From contig MSJI02000923.1 of assembly GCA_001931905.2 (NCBI GenBank), positions 1-64,000 on the forward strand: a DNA stretch of 64,000 nt, written 5' to 3'. Under the pieces are notes generated by a model that made no database searches, was not told where the DNA came from, and was given only the letters and a program-made list of their open reading frames with translations. The position numbers were made by a program, and so were the translations under genes. Below are positions 42,683-53,055 of the stretch, in pieces. Position 1 is the stretch's first letter, and every line of letters starts with the position of its first letter. The stretch comes from Cladosporium sp. IMV 00045 (taxonomy: Eukaryota; Ascomycota; Dothideomycetes; Cladosporiales; Cladosporiaceae).

Positions 42683-43648
42683 TTAAACACTCTCCCTCCA
42701 CAACCACCTCTCAAACGCCACCTGATCCAACCCCTTCGGCTCATCATCAGCCTTACTCTTCCACTTCCTGTCAGCACCCCAGTTCTCAAACGCCTCCGGC
42801 CTCTCCTCCAAAGCCCTCATACTAACGACCTCAGGACTCTCCTCTCCCTCGCAAACCGTCCTCGCCTCCTTACACAAGCGAGCGAAAACCCTCGCCCTCG
42901 CCCCGTCCGAATGCATCGCCGCGATCTGGAAAGCGTCGTACCACAGGCGCGGCAAGCGAAGGTCGACGATCCCCTCTTCGCGATACAAAGCGAGTAGAGT
43001 CTTGCAATCCGCCAGCGCGCGGTCGGGCAAGTGGCGCACGCGCTTGGGGTCACCAATGGCACCGTCGAGTTTCTGCGCGGCGCGCAGGCGCGCGTCGCTC
43101 GCTTCCTGCTCCGGCGCGGGCAGCGTGCACGCCTCGCACTGGCAGTCGAAGCCGAAGAACTCTTTCAGACTGCCCCGGCGCTCGTCGGATGGGCCGCCCG
43201 TGGAGTAGGAGAGGGTGAGCTCTTCGCCCTCTTTGACTTCGCGCACGGCGTGGACGACTTCCTCGCCGCGCGCCTCGTTCCACGCGTGCTGGGCGTTGGG
43301 TTTGCAGGCGTGGTTGAGGCGGGCGACGAGGGGGAAGATGGCGCCAACGTGGCTGTTGGGGCCGAGTGGGTAGCCGTTGGACCGAACGATGTTGGTGAAG
43401 GGGTCGGAGCCGGGGTTGTTGTTGTGTAGGGAGAGGAAGGCGCGCTGGCCGTCTTTGGGGAGGCTCTTGACGATGGCTCCGAGGTCTTTCTCGAATGTCG
43501 CTGGGTTGCTTAGGGAGGCTGTTGTGAAGAGTGGCGGTTCGCTGAGGATGATCTCGCCGGGCCTGACGGTCTGTGTTGCTACGAGGCCTTTGCCTTTGCC
43601 CGGGATCGGTTGGATGGTGTACGGCGTTTCTGTTCCGATTGAGCTCAT
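42683..43648 (-). CDS. Short SET-domain protein
   Basis: A single exon of 321 residues from ATG 43648; an upstream in-frame ATG at 43708 would add 20 residues of AT-rich, leader-like sequence. The SET domain starts close to the N-terminus (PGKGKGLVATQTVRPGEIIL) and carries RLNHACKPNAQHAW, EGEELTLSYS and the post-SET cysteines FDCQCEAC. The C-terminal half is helical. This is the common fungal single-domain SET type. It is probably a protein lysine methyltransferase; the substrate is unknown. It is not closely similar to the other SET protein in the window. Confidence 0.82.
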   Translation of the reverse strand: MSSIGTETPYTIQPIPGKGKGLVATQTVRPGEIILSEPPLFTTASLSNPATFEKDLGAIVKSLPKDGQRAFLSLHNNNPGSDPFTNIVRSNGYPLGPNSHVGAIFPLVARLNHACKPNAQHAWNEARGEEVVHAVREVKEGEELTLSYSTGGPSDERRGSLKEFFGFDCQCEACTLPAPEQEASDARLRAAQKLDGAIGDPKRVRHLPDRALADCKTLLALYREEGIVDLRLPRLWYDAFQIAAMHSDGARARVFARLCKEARTVCEGEESPEVVSMRALEERPEAFENWGADRKWKSKADDEPKGLDQVAFERWLWRESV

Positions 43649-44321
43649 GTTGGGTGATTTTGAACTTTTTCGATTATTTTTTGATTCAGATGGATTGCCT
43701 CGATTCACAAACGATCAAAGAATACAACCTCTTTGGCTATACCGCCTCACCAAAACTGTGGTAATAATTTTCTCGGGCACCTTTGCAGGGTTTACACTTT
43801 GGCCATTATGTATGTGGGTCCAACTCCGAGGAGATCACGATCCAAGACTGCGACGGATTCAGCGGTGCAACGCGACTCACAAAGACTGCTACACCTTCGC
43901 AGCATGCGGCAGACAATTTTTGCTGATGTTCCATATCAAATTCCGTGAATTTCGGGTCCATACCAATCTACCTTCAAGTGATGTTAGTGAATTGTAGCCG
44001 CATTTGGCGACCGAATTTGAGGAACGTTCCGCACGTCATCGTGGCTGTCGGTGGATTATTACATAACATGATTCTCGTAGCCAGCTGTAACTGATTCAAA
44101 AGTGCAGAAGGATCACTTGGCTGATGCTGCAGTCACCTCAACGCAACACTGAATGGCGGCAGATATGCAAAATTAGAAGATTGGTCGCCGGGCACCATGA
44201 ATGCATCTGTATCGCCAGCATCAGATTTGCTGCACGGCTTATTTTGTCGAGGTATAGTATCGCTAGACAAGTCGCAATAGTCTTGACTTGCTTATGCAGC
44301 AGAGTACCTGCGTTCATGAGT
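43649..44321. other. Intergenic, no gene seen
   Basis: Lies between two minus-strand genes. No motif, RNA or repeat recognised. Confidence 0.5.
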
Positions 44322-46119
44322 CTACCGGTCAACATCCAAGCCCAGACCGGTTGCGCATTTTCTGGCCAATACCATCTTCAAGAAACTCTCCCGTCCAAGA
44401 CCTCTCATCTGTCTCACGAAATCACTACCACTGATTCTACCGCGGTCAACAGCCTTCTGGAACACATACATGGCTTCCCGACAAGCTGCTTCCTCTGCTG
44501 TCAGAGTCCACAGTTGCTGGGCTACCAGAGTCGGTGCGACAAGAACTTCATCTATAGGCGGCTGCTTTTTACTCTTTGCTTCCGAGATGGTATGGTTGCA
44601 ATCTTGGATGCTGCGGTGCAAGATGCTCTCGTTTGTCGAGAGGGTAGCGTCAAGAGCTTCTAGTTGAGCAATTTCGGCCTCCAGGCGAGCGTGCGCTGCC
44701 CGCAGAGCATTCTGTTGCGCTTGGAGAGGCGCTATAGCGGACATATTCTGGTTGACTTTCTGCTGCGCTTGCTGTACCAGTGACGTGGATATGGCCTGCA
44801 GGAGGTGCTCCTTTTCGGGATTTGGCGGAATTGGTGGCGCTGGCACTGAAGGGCCGGAGCTTGAAGGTAAGGCAACCTCGAAAGGATCTGATAGCAAGTC
44901 TGGCGGCGGCTGTTTCTTTGGCTGGGGAGGTGGCTGTTGTGTCTGCCGCGGTACATACTGCTGATGCTGAGGGTTGTATTGAGGGTTTGGCTGTGGTTGA
45001 ATTTGAGAAGGGTGGTAGGCTTGCGGCTGCTGCTGGTACTGCACTTGCTGAGGTGGCGCAGGTCCCTGTTGATAACTTGGGTGCACCTGATTATGCGGCT
45101 GTGGTGGCAAAGGAGGCGGCTGCGAATATCTGTTCCCTGGAGGATTGACTTGCGCGTGAGGTGGTGACACTGGCGATACAGGACTGACATCGTGAGCCAA
45201 GCGCTGCTGCTCCTGCTGCACGTGTTGAGGTAATGCTGGTAGAGGAGAATGTCGGGTAGTCTGCCCGTTTGGGTGAACGCCAGAGTAAACCGAAGGATGA
45301 GGCGGACGTGGTGAGCTATAGCCATCAGCATGAGGTGGATATTGTGAGATCTGCGGGTTTTGGCCCGGCAATGGAGGTAAGGGCGGTCCGTCTGTGGCGT
45401 AATTGCGCGATGGGCCTCTTGAAATACCCTCATCACCTGGTTTGGGAGGCCTTGGTGGAGGCGTATTTGCACTGGGCATCTCAATTGGTGTATGACTTCC
45501 TGGATGCTGTTTCGGAGGGAGCTGCGGTGGTGCAGGACTCTCACCAGGCGTTTGCTGCGCTTGGTATTGCTGATGTGCCATAGGACGTTGCAATTGTTGC
45601 TGTTGAGCTCTGCTCACGAGTGGAGGCTCTCTCGCGAAAGCCTGTTGCAGGTAGCCCAGAAAGTCTGCGATGTTGGCTCTATCCCACATGCCGCTCCAGT
45701 CGCTCAGGTATGGATGATATACTCTTCCCTCCACACCCACATGCTGCCCAGGTCGCACCAACATGTCCCTTCCCGGCGTTACATAAACGATAGGCGACTC
45801 TTGCGGGTATGACTGAGGAACCCATAACTTGATTGGAAAGCGGTACGTCGCCCCTCGGAAATCAACAGGCAGCGTCCCGGAGACAGTGAGGAGCAAGGCT
45901 GAACTGCCATTCTCGTAGGTGTAGACTTCGGTCCGTGGACTCAAAGAAGGGAATGCTGACAATACGCGTGCGGCGTCGGAGTAGGTACGTTGTGGATCTT
46001 GGTATTCCTGCGCATGTGTGAGCGCCTTCTGTATTGTATATGTAGTTGGATCATGGAGTTCTGCGTACATGAAGCACGCTGTATAGCCACGAGAGCACCT
46101 TGTCGGGTACTTGTGACAT
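44322..46119 (-). CDS. VPS23: ESCRT-I subunit Vps23/TSG101
   Basis: Two exons (46119-46069, 46007-44322; intron of 61 nt) encode 578 residues. The short first exon gives MSQVPDKVLSWLYSVLH and joins to EYQDPQRTYSDAARVL, reproducing the start of the UEV domain. The UEV domain (about 1-150) has YENGSSALLLTVSGT, YRFPIKLWVPQSYP and GRVYHPYLSDW; it binds ubiquitin and PTAP-type motifs but lacks the E2 catalytic Cys. A long Pro/Gln-rich linker (about 160-410) follows, then a coiled coil (about 430-510) and the C-terminal steadiness box (SGSDFVRQMRGLGRESFLKM). It acts in sorting ubiquitinated cargo at endosomes. Confidence 0.93.
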
Positions 46120-46952
46120 ACTGCCGTATGGAAGAGGATGACCAAGCAAATGGCCAGGCTCTGTGCAGGCTGTTCGACAACCGGACCTTCAGTTGTAGTG
46201 TTGTGACATGGCGGACTCTAGACACGTGCTCACTCTTGATAGCGATAACCGATGCGATGAGGTGACGCCGAGAGCTTGGACGGCGACAGCGGGGCACTTG
46301 GTTAACGTCTCATGAAATCATAATCAATGCTTCCCCACAGCACCCTCTTTTCGCCTGTCCAACAACGACAGAACCACGGCATCACCAAAATCGTGCATAT
46401 ATACATGCACATATGTGTTCAACAGTCTCGTATTCCTTGTGCAACTTGTTCTAAGTATCAGGGGATTACTCTGCTCACTTGAGATTTTGAGTATGATTGT
46501 GAAACAATTTGAACTGGTAACAACCTTGCCACTTCATCTACGAATCTACTGACATTCAGGTACTATATCGGGATGAGCATAACTCTTTCACCATTTTCGA
46601 GCAGATCCTGCGGTATGCGCAATGATGATTGTGATTTTCCGCCATGCTGTGTCCACTATACCTTCACCACGTTGCAGACCTGCAACAATGGCATTGAAGC
46701 CTCCCGAGGCTTTGTGCACACGAGGTCCATTCGTATAGTCATTGTTTGACCGCAAATCTCTTTGTCTCTAAATTCACCACAATATCTCACTGCCTTTAAT
46801 GTATGAACTCGTCCACACTTACTGTTTTCTGGACCAGAGCTCCGAATCTATCCAAATTTCCCATTGACAAGGTCGAACAGCAGATTGATCAGGTAAGGCC
46901 TCGAAATTGCTCTCTCACACTCAACATTGCATCGACTCGGACTGCCTCTGAC
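46120..46952. other. Divergent upstream region, Vps23 / amidoligase
   Basis: No gene recognised. An in-frame ATG at 46803 could extend the amidoligase-like protein by 50 residues, but that stretch looks like leader and contains a possible intron donor (GGTAAGG near 46889). Confidence 0.5.
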
Positions 46953-48365
46953 ATGGCGGGTATCCATACTCCTGAGGCAGTCCGCATTGCTGACACTCCC
47001 AGCACCGCAAATGTTCACAACGCAATCGATCCAAACAAGATGACCTTCGGCATCGAGTTGGAGTTCCTCCTCATCCATCCAGACGGCTGCTTCGCTCCGC
47101 TACAACTTGACGGCATCCCAAACGCCATCAAAGCCATCGACCACCTCCTCAACACCAACGGCATTCCCTCGCAGTGCTTGTACACCGGTCCAACTGGTGC
47201 TCCTCGCTTCTCCCGCTGGAACGTGGATAGAGACTGCCACAGGCTAACAGACGCTGAGCGTTCTCGTCTTCCCCCGAACCACACTGTGGTCCCGATAGAA
47301 GTCTCCTCGAGGAAGCTGAAACTGTACACTGACGATTGGCAGCAGGAAGTCCGTAAGGTAGTCGAAACCATCATCGGACTCTCGGACATTGGATGCCTCA
47401 CGCTGACCAACCAGGAATGCGGCTTTCACGTGCACATCGGCTACGACGATGAGCCAGTTCCGTTTCAAACTTGCAAAAACATTTTCCAAATTGCAACGGC
47501 TTTGGAACGTTGCTTCGATCAGCTGCATACGACTTCCCGCATCGTGCCCGGAGACGGAGTGTCGTTCGATCGCCCTTATCACTTCAATGCGCCCCTCAGT
47601 TGGTTCCACAAGCATGCCACACGCAATGCTGGCACGGGCGATGAAGCCACGATTTTCGACTGGCTTTGCGAGATCGAAGACTGCCAGACGTACCAGGATA
47701 TCGACCAGATGTTCAGAGTCGAATTGCAGTCCGCCCAAGGCCCCAGGACGGCCCACGGTCATTTCAGCGTACTCAACTTCGGCAACTGCATCGAATATAA
47801 CCCCCCACAAGAACCCAAAGCCACCGGTACCGTAGAGTTCCGCCAGCATGAGGGCACGCTCGATTACGACGACATCTGCGGTTGGATCGAATTGACCGCG
47901 CGTCTTGTAACGTTCTGCGACGTCGCGAACCCGAGAGATATCGTGTATCTCTGCGGCCACGCCTGGAACCAGAATTTCAGCCTCTTCAATCTGATGAAGA
48001 GGATCGGCTGCGATGCCAACCTCATCGCATATTGGCGGGAGCGGCGCTCTTTCGCCACGCATTTAGCTGACCAAGTCAACGTCTTCGAAGACCGAGCAAG
48101 GCTCGAGGCTGGTGAATTCTCCGGCTTGTACGCTGTGTTGCTGCAATGTGGTGTTGATAGGTTTGAACGCTTCAGTCCATTCGGCAATGTGGCTGTCTCA
48201 GACCACAAGAAGCGCTCGGGAGCGCTGGGCCGCGTAGTACGATACTATCCCGCCAATCTAGTAAGTTCTCTTTCCGTCTTTGATGCTGCGGCTGCAGAGG
48301 CCATGGCTGGTCGGCGCACTGCTCCAAATCCGAAAAAGGCAGCCTTTAGTATGATGTGTGCGTAG
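46953..48365 (+). CDS. Putative amidoligase-family protein
   Basis: A single frame gives 470 residues from ATG 46953. Motifs of the eukaryotic amidoligase_2 group of the ATP-grasp/glutamine-synthetase-like fold are visible: FGIELEFLL (32-40), the CGFHVHIGYD block that supplies metal and nucleotide ligands, HFSVLNFGNCIEY and TVEFRQHEGTLD. The family is predicted to join amines to carboxylates, but its substrates in fungi are not established. The neighbours give no pathway clue. The C-terminus near 48260 contains a GTAAGT that could be a donor for an alternative end. Start choice is moderate; ATG 47040 just before FGIELEF is also possible. Confidence 0.75.
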   Translation: MAGIHTPEAVRIADTPSTANVHNAIDPNKMTFGIELEFLLIHPDGCFAPLQLDGIPNAIKAIDHLLNTNGIPSQCLYTGPTGAPRFSRWNVDRDCHRLTDAERSRLPPNHTVVPIEVSSRKLKLYTDDWQQEVRKVVETIIGLSDIGCLTLTNQECGFHVHIGYDDEPVPFQTCKNIFQIATALERCFDQLHTTSRIVPGDGVSFDRPYHFNAPLSWFHKHATRNAGTGDEATIFDWLCEIEDCQTYQDIDQMFRVELQSAQGPRTAHGHFSVLNFGNCIEYNPPQEPKATGTVEFRQHEGTLDYDDICGWIELTARLVTFCDVANPRDIVYLCGHAWNQNFSLFNLMKRIGCDANLIAYWRERRSFATHLADQVNVFEDRARLEAGEFSGLYAVLLQCGVDRFERFSPFGNVAVSDHKKRSGALGRVVRYYPANLVSSLSVFDAAAAEAMAGRRTAPNPKKAAFSMMCA

Positions 48366-48421
48366 GTTTTTCTGTTTTTCTTTTTTCTTTTTTTTCTTTT
48401 TTTTTCTTTTTCTTTTTTGCT
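48366..48421. repeat. T/C homopolymer-like tract
   Basis: A nearly pure pyrimidine tract of T runs broken by single C, directly after the amidoligase stop. A longer T run occurs at 49157-49187. Confidence 0.85.
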
Positions 48422-49014
48422 AGAAGATAGGTAAGTATGGAGTGGTACGGATCACGAGCAAGGTAAGTGAGACTCTGCTCTTTCCGTTTGACGTTCAAGA
48501 TTCTTCTTGCCACTGTCATCTTTCCAGTGCTATCAATTACTAATGTTCTTTCCAACACTTTCTCATGCCGAGCCCGCCGTCAAATCCATACAGGAGTCAC
48601 AACATTATGGGGCCAGAGTATCCGAGAAGCTTGAGGTGTAGAATCACATGATAGAAAGTGAAGCTTCAGAGCTTGAGTGAATGTGCGTGTAGAACTGTGT
48701 GCACGCTTCCGGGTCGGGGTCCAAAGAGCAATATCGTGGTTGTGGTGCGTTTCGACTGAGGCCAGAGTAGTCCCCAAGTACCAAGCTTGCATTTTCGATC
48801 ACATGACAGAAAGTGAAGTTTCATTGTTCTGGCGCAAATGCGAATGATAAAACTTCAAGGGCGCTTCCAGTTCGGGTCCAAATTCCAAGAAGTCCACAGT
48901 TCGACTGCTCTAGCTTCTTTCATCTCCAACAACTCCCATGGCCTTTCTGTGTGACTTGGGGTCCGATCTCTAGAATATCAGATCTTCACAATATTTTGTG
49001 ACGTTCAAAATAGG

Positions 49015-49136
49015 GTCGAGGTTAACAATACAAATGAACATTTCAACTCGCTACTTCGCCGGCTTCTATAGCTACATCATATTTACAAAGAGTCCGAGAG
49101 GAGCTTGTTCATCTTGGCGATCTTGGAGGACACGGA
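49015..49136. repeat. 122-nt near-perfect copy of the ATP5 3-prime end
   Basis: This stretch matches 49602-49723 with a single base difference. It stops exactly at the run of N. The match covers the last coding codons of ATP5 and about 65 bases of its 3-prime flank. Further out the two flanks are still related but clearly diverged. Confidence 0.9.
49083..49136 (-). pseudogene. Truncated second copy of the ATP5 C-terminal codons
   Basis: It encodes the same C-terminal residues as ATP5 (ending MNKLLSDSL) and the stop, and is cut by the assembly gap. It is either a true partial tandem duplication, the tail of a second gene lost in the gap, or an assembly duplicate. Confidence 0.7.
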
Positions 49137-49156
49137 NNNNNNNNNNNNNNNNNNNN
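49137..49156. other. Assembly gap (20 N)
   Basis: Twenty unresolved bases. The true gap length is not given by the sequence. Confidence 0.99.

Positions 49157-49187
<31 letters not shown>
49157..49187. repeat. Poly-T run of 31 bases at the gap edge
   Basis: A pure T run directly abuts the N gap. It may be real, an assembly edge artefact, or a poly-A tail of an inserted copy read on the other strand. Confidence 0.9.
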
Positions 49188-49188
<1 letters not shown>

Positions 49189-49669
49189 TTTTTTCGAATG
49201 CTTTCTCATGACCAACCCACCGTTGAATTCCTACCGGAGTCACACCATTAAGGTACTACGTTAAAGAATACTTGTTTTCTGACACTTCGGCTTCGCCGAC
49301 TGTGAGCCAGTGAAAGTTGCTGTGGTTTTCGACTGGAGTCAGTATAGGGCCGAGATATCCAAGAAGCTTGCATTGGAGATCACATGATAAAAAGCAAAGA
49401 TACAATGCCTGGGCGGATGTGCATGTAGTATTGTGTGGACGCTTCCGGTTCGAATTCCAGATTCCAAGAAGTTCGCAGTTCGACTGCTCGCTCCAATTAG
49501 CTTCTCTCATCTCCAACAGCTCTCATGACCTTTGTGTGAAGCTCAAGACGCTGGTCCCAAAATGTTAGATCTTCACAATGTGTCGCAACACCGAAAATGG
49601 GGTCGAAGTTAACAATACAAATGAACATTTCAACTCGCTACTTCGCCGGCTTCTATAGCTACATCATAT

Positions 49670-50499
49670 TTACAAAGAGTCCGAGAGGAGCTTGTTCATC
49701 TTGGCGATCTTGGAGGACACGGAAAGGTCGATGGTGCGGTCGCCGATCTCGACGACGAGACCGCCACGGATGTCGGGGTTGACCTGCGTGAGAGCAGTTA
49801 GCAAGACGAAACAGAGCGAGCGTATATGACATTATCCTTCAGCAAAACGTACCTTGGGCACAACCTTCAGCTTCTTGCCCTGGCCAACGTACTGGCTCTT
49901 GCCAACAGCGGCCTCCAGCTGCTTGACGACCTTGGCGTCGAGCGCGCTGGCGGAGGTGATGGTCATTTCGATCTCACCGCGGGCGGCGCTCATGAGGGTG
50001 GCGAACTTCTCGCTGACGCCCTCGAGGATGCTGAGGCGGTTGTTCTGGGCCAGGGTCTCGAGGAACTGCTGGAGGGTCTTGTCGGTGACGCCGGTGGACT
50101 TCTGGAGCTCGCCGATGATCTGCTGCTTGTCCTCGACGGAGAGGATGGGCGCGGTCAGGATCTTCTGCAGCTGCGCGTCCTTCTTGAAGGTGGCCTGCAG
50201 GTTCTCCATGGCGCGGGAGATGGGCTCGAGGGAGGAGGACTTGGCGGCCGCGGTGTACTGTGGTTCGCGCGGAACATGTTAGTGTCCCCGGTCTGCTTAT
50301 ATATCTCTCTTCGTGCGAATTATGCCATCCTCCTGTTACGTACCAGCGCGCTGGCGTAGGTGCCATCGAGGCCGAAGAGCGGGACAGGAGGCTTCGAGTC
50401 GACCTTTGCGGCATCGGCGAAACCCCTCGCGGCGACGGCGGAGAAGCGCGGCGCAGAGGCGGCGCGGGCGCTGCGGGCGGCGACACGGCTGGCGAGCAT
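49670..50499 (-). CDS. ATP5: Mitochondrial F1Fo ATP synthase subunit 5 (OSCP)
   Basis: Three exons (50499-50344, 50257-49853, 49783-49670) encode 224 residues. An Ala/Arg/Ser-rich presequence (MLASRVAARSARAASAPRF) is followed by the OSCP domain with YASAL, LQATFKKDAQLQKILTAPIL and, in the last exon, VNPDIRGGLVVEIGDRTIDL. OSCP links the peripheral stalk to the F1 head of ATP synthase on the matrix side. Codon use is C-biased, as for a highly expressed gene. A frame extending upstream to 50592 would add residues ahead of the presequence and is unlikely. The 3-prime end is duplicated at 49015-49136. Confidence 0.95.
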
Positions 50500-50763
50500 G
50501 TTGACGGTGTCGGAGGGAGTGGTGCGGTGTTTGGGGGGAGGGTGATGTCGATGGGTTAGCGGGTGAAGCTCGATACTGAGGTTGACTGCCAATGCTGCGT
50601 CGGTCGGGCAAAGTCGCGGGAGCTCCCGTTTTAGCGTCCGACCGACTGAACGGAGGATGTGACTTTGGAGAAAGCGACCCTTGGGGAATATACAATGATG
50701 AGAAGAAGTGAATATAATGCATATTGTTGCTCAATGGCTTCGTTCATGTTCATTACGACCGGA

Positions 50764-53055
50764 TCATCTAACCTTGCCCATAACGGTGTCTACACCCCTC
50801 TCGGCACTAATGCCAGCTGCCGCCGCCTTCACGCTGTTTGCCATGCTCCTCTCGAAATCATCTCTACTCCTCAGTACGGTTTCAACCCAGCCCATTTGAA
50901 CATCCCAGTAGGCGGTCTTCATGGTGATGTATACTTCGACAACTTCTTGCCCCTTGTTCGCGCTCAGCAGGTCTGAGAAATTGGAGACTGCTCGCCACTT
51001 CTCCTTGGCAACCTCAAATGCATCAGGATAGGCCTTGAAGAACTCGAACGCAGCGACGACATCCTCGCGGATCTTCTCGACGAATGGATCGGCGCGGCGG
51101 AACTTGGCTCCCTTGTTGCGCACGGCACCGAGATAGCGCACCAACAGTTCGTCCGCGAGCTCTTCGATGAGAATCTCGCGCAGCGAAGGATGGAAGACCT
51201 CGGTGTAGTCGTTGAGGTAGTCCTCGAAGGTACTGATGATTTGCGGCATGCAGGCCTTTTGGTACCATGCTGGTGTGAAGAAGTCCTGCATGATGCTCTT
51301 GAAGTCCACGTTGAATATGGTCTTGGCGAACAGAGCGATGCAGTGAGTCGACAGGTCGACGTATGCGTTTGACAAAGCCTCGTGCTCGCCTTGTGAAGAT
51401 ATGGCATATGCAGGGCTGACCATGGCCTCGAAATCGCTTCTGAATCTTGTGAGAAATGAAGCGTTCTCTGAAGTCGGGTCGTCGTCGATGTTGGTGATTT
51501 GATCGTTTGCGATAGCCACAAGCCAGTCGTGGTAGGCGCTCACAGCTTCTTCGTTCAACTGGCCAGTCTCGAATTTACGAGCCTCGTCGTCTACCAGACG
51601 CTCCCACATCTGCTGCCGTTGTCGGAGAGCGACGTACATCGCATCGACGACGCCCTCCACCACATCCGGACGACCGGAAGACTGGGCAACAAAGAGTTGC
51701 TCGCGAAGCATAGTCCACATATCTCCCAGGGATTTTGTGTGTAGATGTCCCTCACCATTCTGATCCAGACTGTTCTCTGCTCGGGTGAGGAACTGTTGTT
51801 TGTCGGTCGCGCCCATCCGGGCCATCCATTCTTCCACCGCCTTTGTGATGAGTGATCGATACTCCCGTACAAGGTCCGTCTCCCTCGAGTCGATGACGTG
51901 AGGCTTGAGTTCCTCTTCGGGCACGCCTAGACGTGCCATCTTGTTGTAGTATTTGGGAACCCAGTTCAAGATGGCGAGCATGTGTACTGGCGTGATATCA
52001 GGGTCGTCCAGCTGCGCGACGAGAAAGTCGTGCATGAGTTTGTGGTAAATTCTTGTGTAGGTCCTCATGATCTTCCACTTCTTGGGCATCAAGTTCTCCA
52101 TGCCGAGCTTCACGGTATTCAGCTCGTTGAAGTACCACCTGGACTTCTTCTCCAGCTTATCTGGCTCTTCCTGGAAAGCTTGCTTGAGGTCTTCAAACTG
52201 CGCCTCGGCACTTCCCTCGATACCCTGGAGGAATCGTTTCTTGTATTCTCTGAGTTCTCTTTGCCCGACATTGATGCTCTTGAACCTGCTCGCGACATCC
52301 TGGAACTCCCTCTGCGCATCCTGCAACGCCTTCACCTGCTTGTCTTTCTTCTCTTCTTCTTCGATCACCAAAGCCAATCGCACAATGAGGGACATCTGGT
52401 TTTCGAGGACCAGAGGGATGAGATTCAGACAAGCCGAACCGATATGTTCATCAAACCAATCCACAACATCATCCAGCCGTGAAAAGTAATCCCGGAGCGT
52501 GACCCCCTCTTCCAACGGCAAATTGTCAATCATCTCTACCCCACTCTCCCCCTCCGCGCCCTTGACCTGCTCCATAGCCTGATCCCTCACATCCCTCAAC
52601 TCGCCCAACCCCTCATGAATGGCGAGTAAATTCGGCTGCGCCGACAGCTTCTCATCGTCCTCCCTCAACAGCTCCTCCAGATCCGACAATCTCGCGCCAA
52701 ACCCCCCGATCGCATCCTTCATGCTCTCGACCGCCGCGAAGTTGCGCTGCATCACGCTCATGCGGTTGATCTCGGGGAAGTCGCGGATCATGCCCTGCGC
52801 CTCGGCGCACAGCTTGTCGATCTTCATCATCTCGTCTTTGATGGCGCCCACGATCTTCTGGCCCTCGACGATGCTCGACATTCCATTCTGCGTGATTTCC
52901 AGCTGGTCTTTCAGCCCGACTTTCAGCTGCGAGTCGATGGCGGTCTTCTTGCGTGTGAATTCGGAGCGGAGCGAGGGGAGCTTGTCGAGGTCGTCCGGGT
53001 GTTTGAGTAGTTCGGCCAGTTTTGACGTCGTGTCCTCGAGGTTGGGGTCGTTCAT
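50764..53055 (-). CDS. SEC6: Exocyst complex component Sec6
   Basis: A single exon of 763 residues, the usual length for fungal Sec6. The N-terminal third is coiled-coil rich (LAELLKHPDDLDKL onwards). The C-terminal part has the helical-bundle signatures of Sec6, such as SRWYFNELNTVKLGMENLMP, MHDFLVAQLDDPDITP, NWVPKYYNKM, FNVDFKSIMQDFFTPAWY and FFKAYPDAFEVAKEKWRAVS. As part of the octameric exocyst it tethers secretory vesicles at the plasma membrane, in hyphae mainly at the growing tip, and interacts with the Sec9-type SNARE. It diverges from the uL30m gene across about 450 bp. Confidence 0.95.
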   Translation of the reverse strand: MNDPNLEDTTSKLAELLKHPDDLDKLPSLRSEFTRKKTAIDSQLKVGLKDQLEITQNGMSSIVEGQKIVGAIKDEMMKIDKLCAEAQGMIRDFPEINRMSVMQRNFAAVESMKDAIGGFGARLSDLEELLREDDEKLSAQPNLLAIHEGLGELRDVRDQAMEQVKGAEGESGVEMIDNLPLEEGVTLRDYFSRLDDVVDWFDEHIGSACLNLIPLVLENQMSLIVRLALVIEEEEKKDKQVKALQDAQREFQDVASRFKSINVGQRELREYKKRFLQGIEGSAEAQFEDLKQAFQEEPDKLEKKSRWYFNELNTVKLGMENLMPKKWKIMRTYTRIYHKLMHDFLVAQLDDPDITPVHMLAILNWVPKYYNKMARLGVPEEELKPHVIDSRETDLVREYRSLITKAVEEWMARMGATDKQQFLTRAENSLDQNGEGHLHTKSLGDMWTMLREQLFVAQSSGRPDVVEGVVDAMYVALRQRQQMWERLVDDEARKFETGQLNEEAVSAYHDWLVAIANDQITNIDDDPTSENASFLTRFRSDFEAMVSPAYAISSQGEHEALSNAYVDLSTHCIALFAKTIFNVDFKSIMQDFFTPAWYQKACMPQIISTFEDYLNDYTEVFHPSLREILIEELADELLVRYLGAVRNKGAKFRRADPFVEKIREDVVAAFEFFKAYPDAFEVAKEKWRAVSNFSDLLSANKGQEVVEVYITMKTAYWDVQMGWVETVLRSRDDFERSMANSVKAAAAGISAERGVDTVMGKVR

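Larger units (their letters stand above)
48610..49480. repeat. Three diverged direct copies of a ~120-150 bp non-coding unit
   Basis: Units at about 48610-48725, 48756-48897 and 49336-49480 share in order: a GGCCAGAGTA/GGCCGAGATA block, AAGCTTG, ATCACATGA, AAAGTGAAG-type, then CGCTTCC plus GGTTCG/GGGTCG and TTCCAAGAAG (the last absent in the first copy). They lie in one orientation. No coding potential or terminal repeats were recognised. Confidence 0.7.

Noticed and set aside
44732..45544. Minus-strand frame of 270 codons inside Vps23
   Set aside because: Out-of-frame shadow of the Pro/Gln-rich linker of Vps23.
49430..49460. Second B-box-like GGTTCGAATTCC
   Set aside because: It belongs to the three-copy repeat; the equivalent bases differ in the other copies and no tRNA fold is visible.
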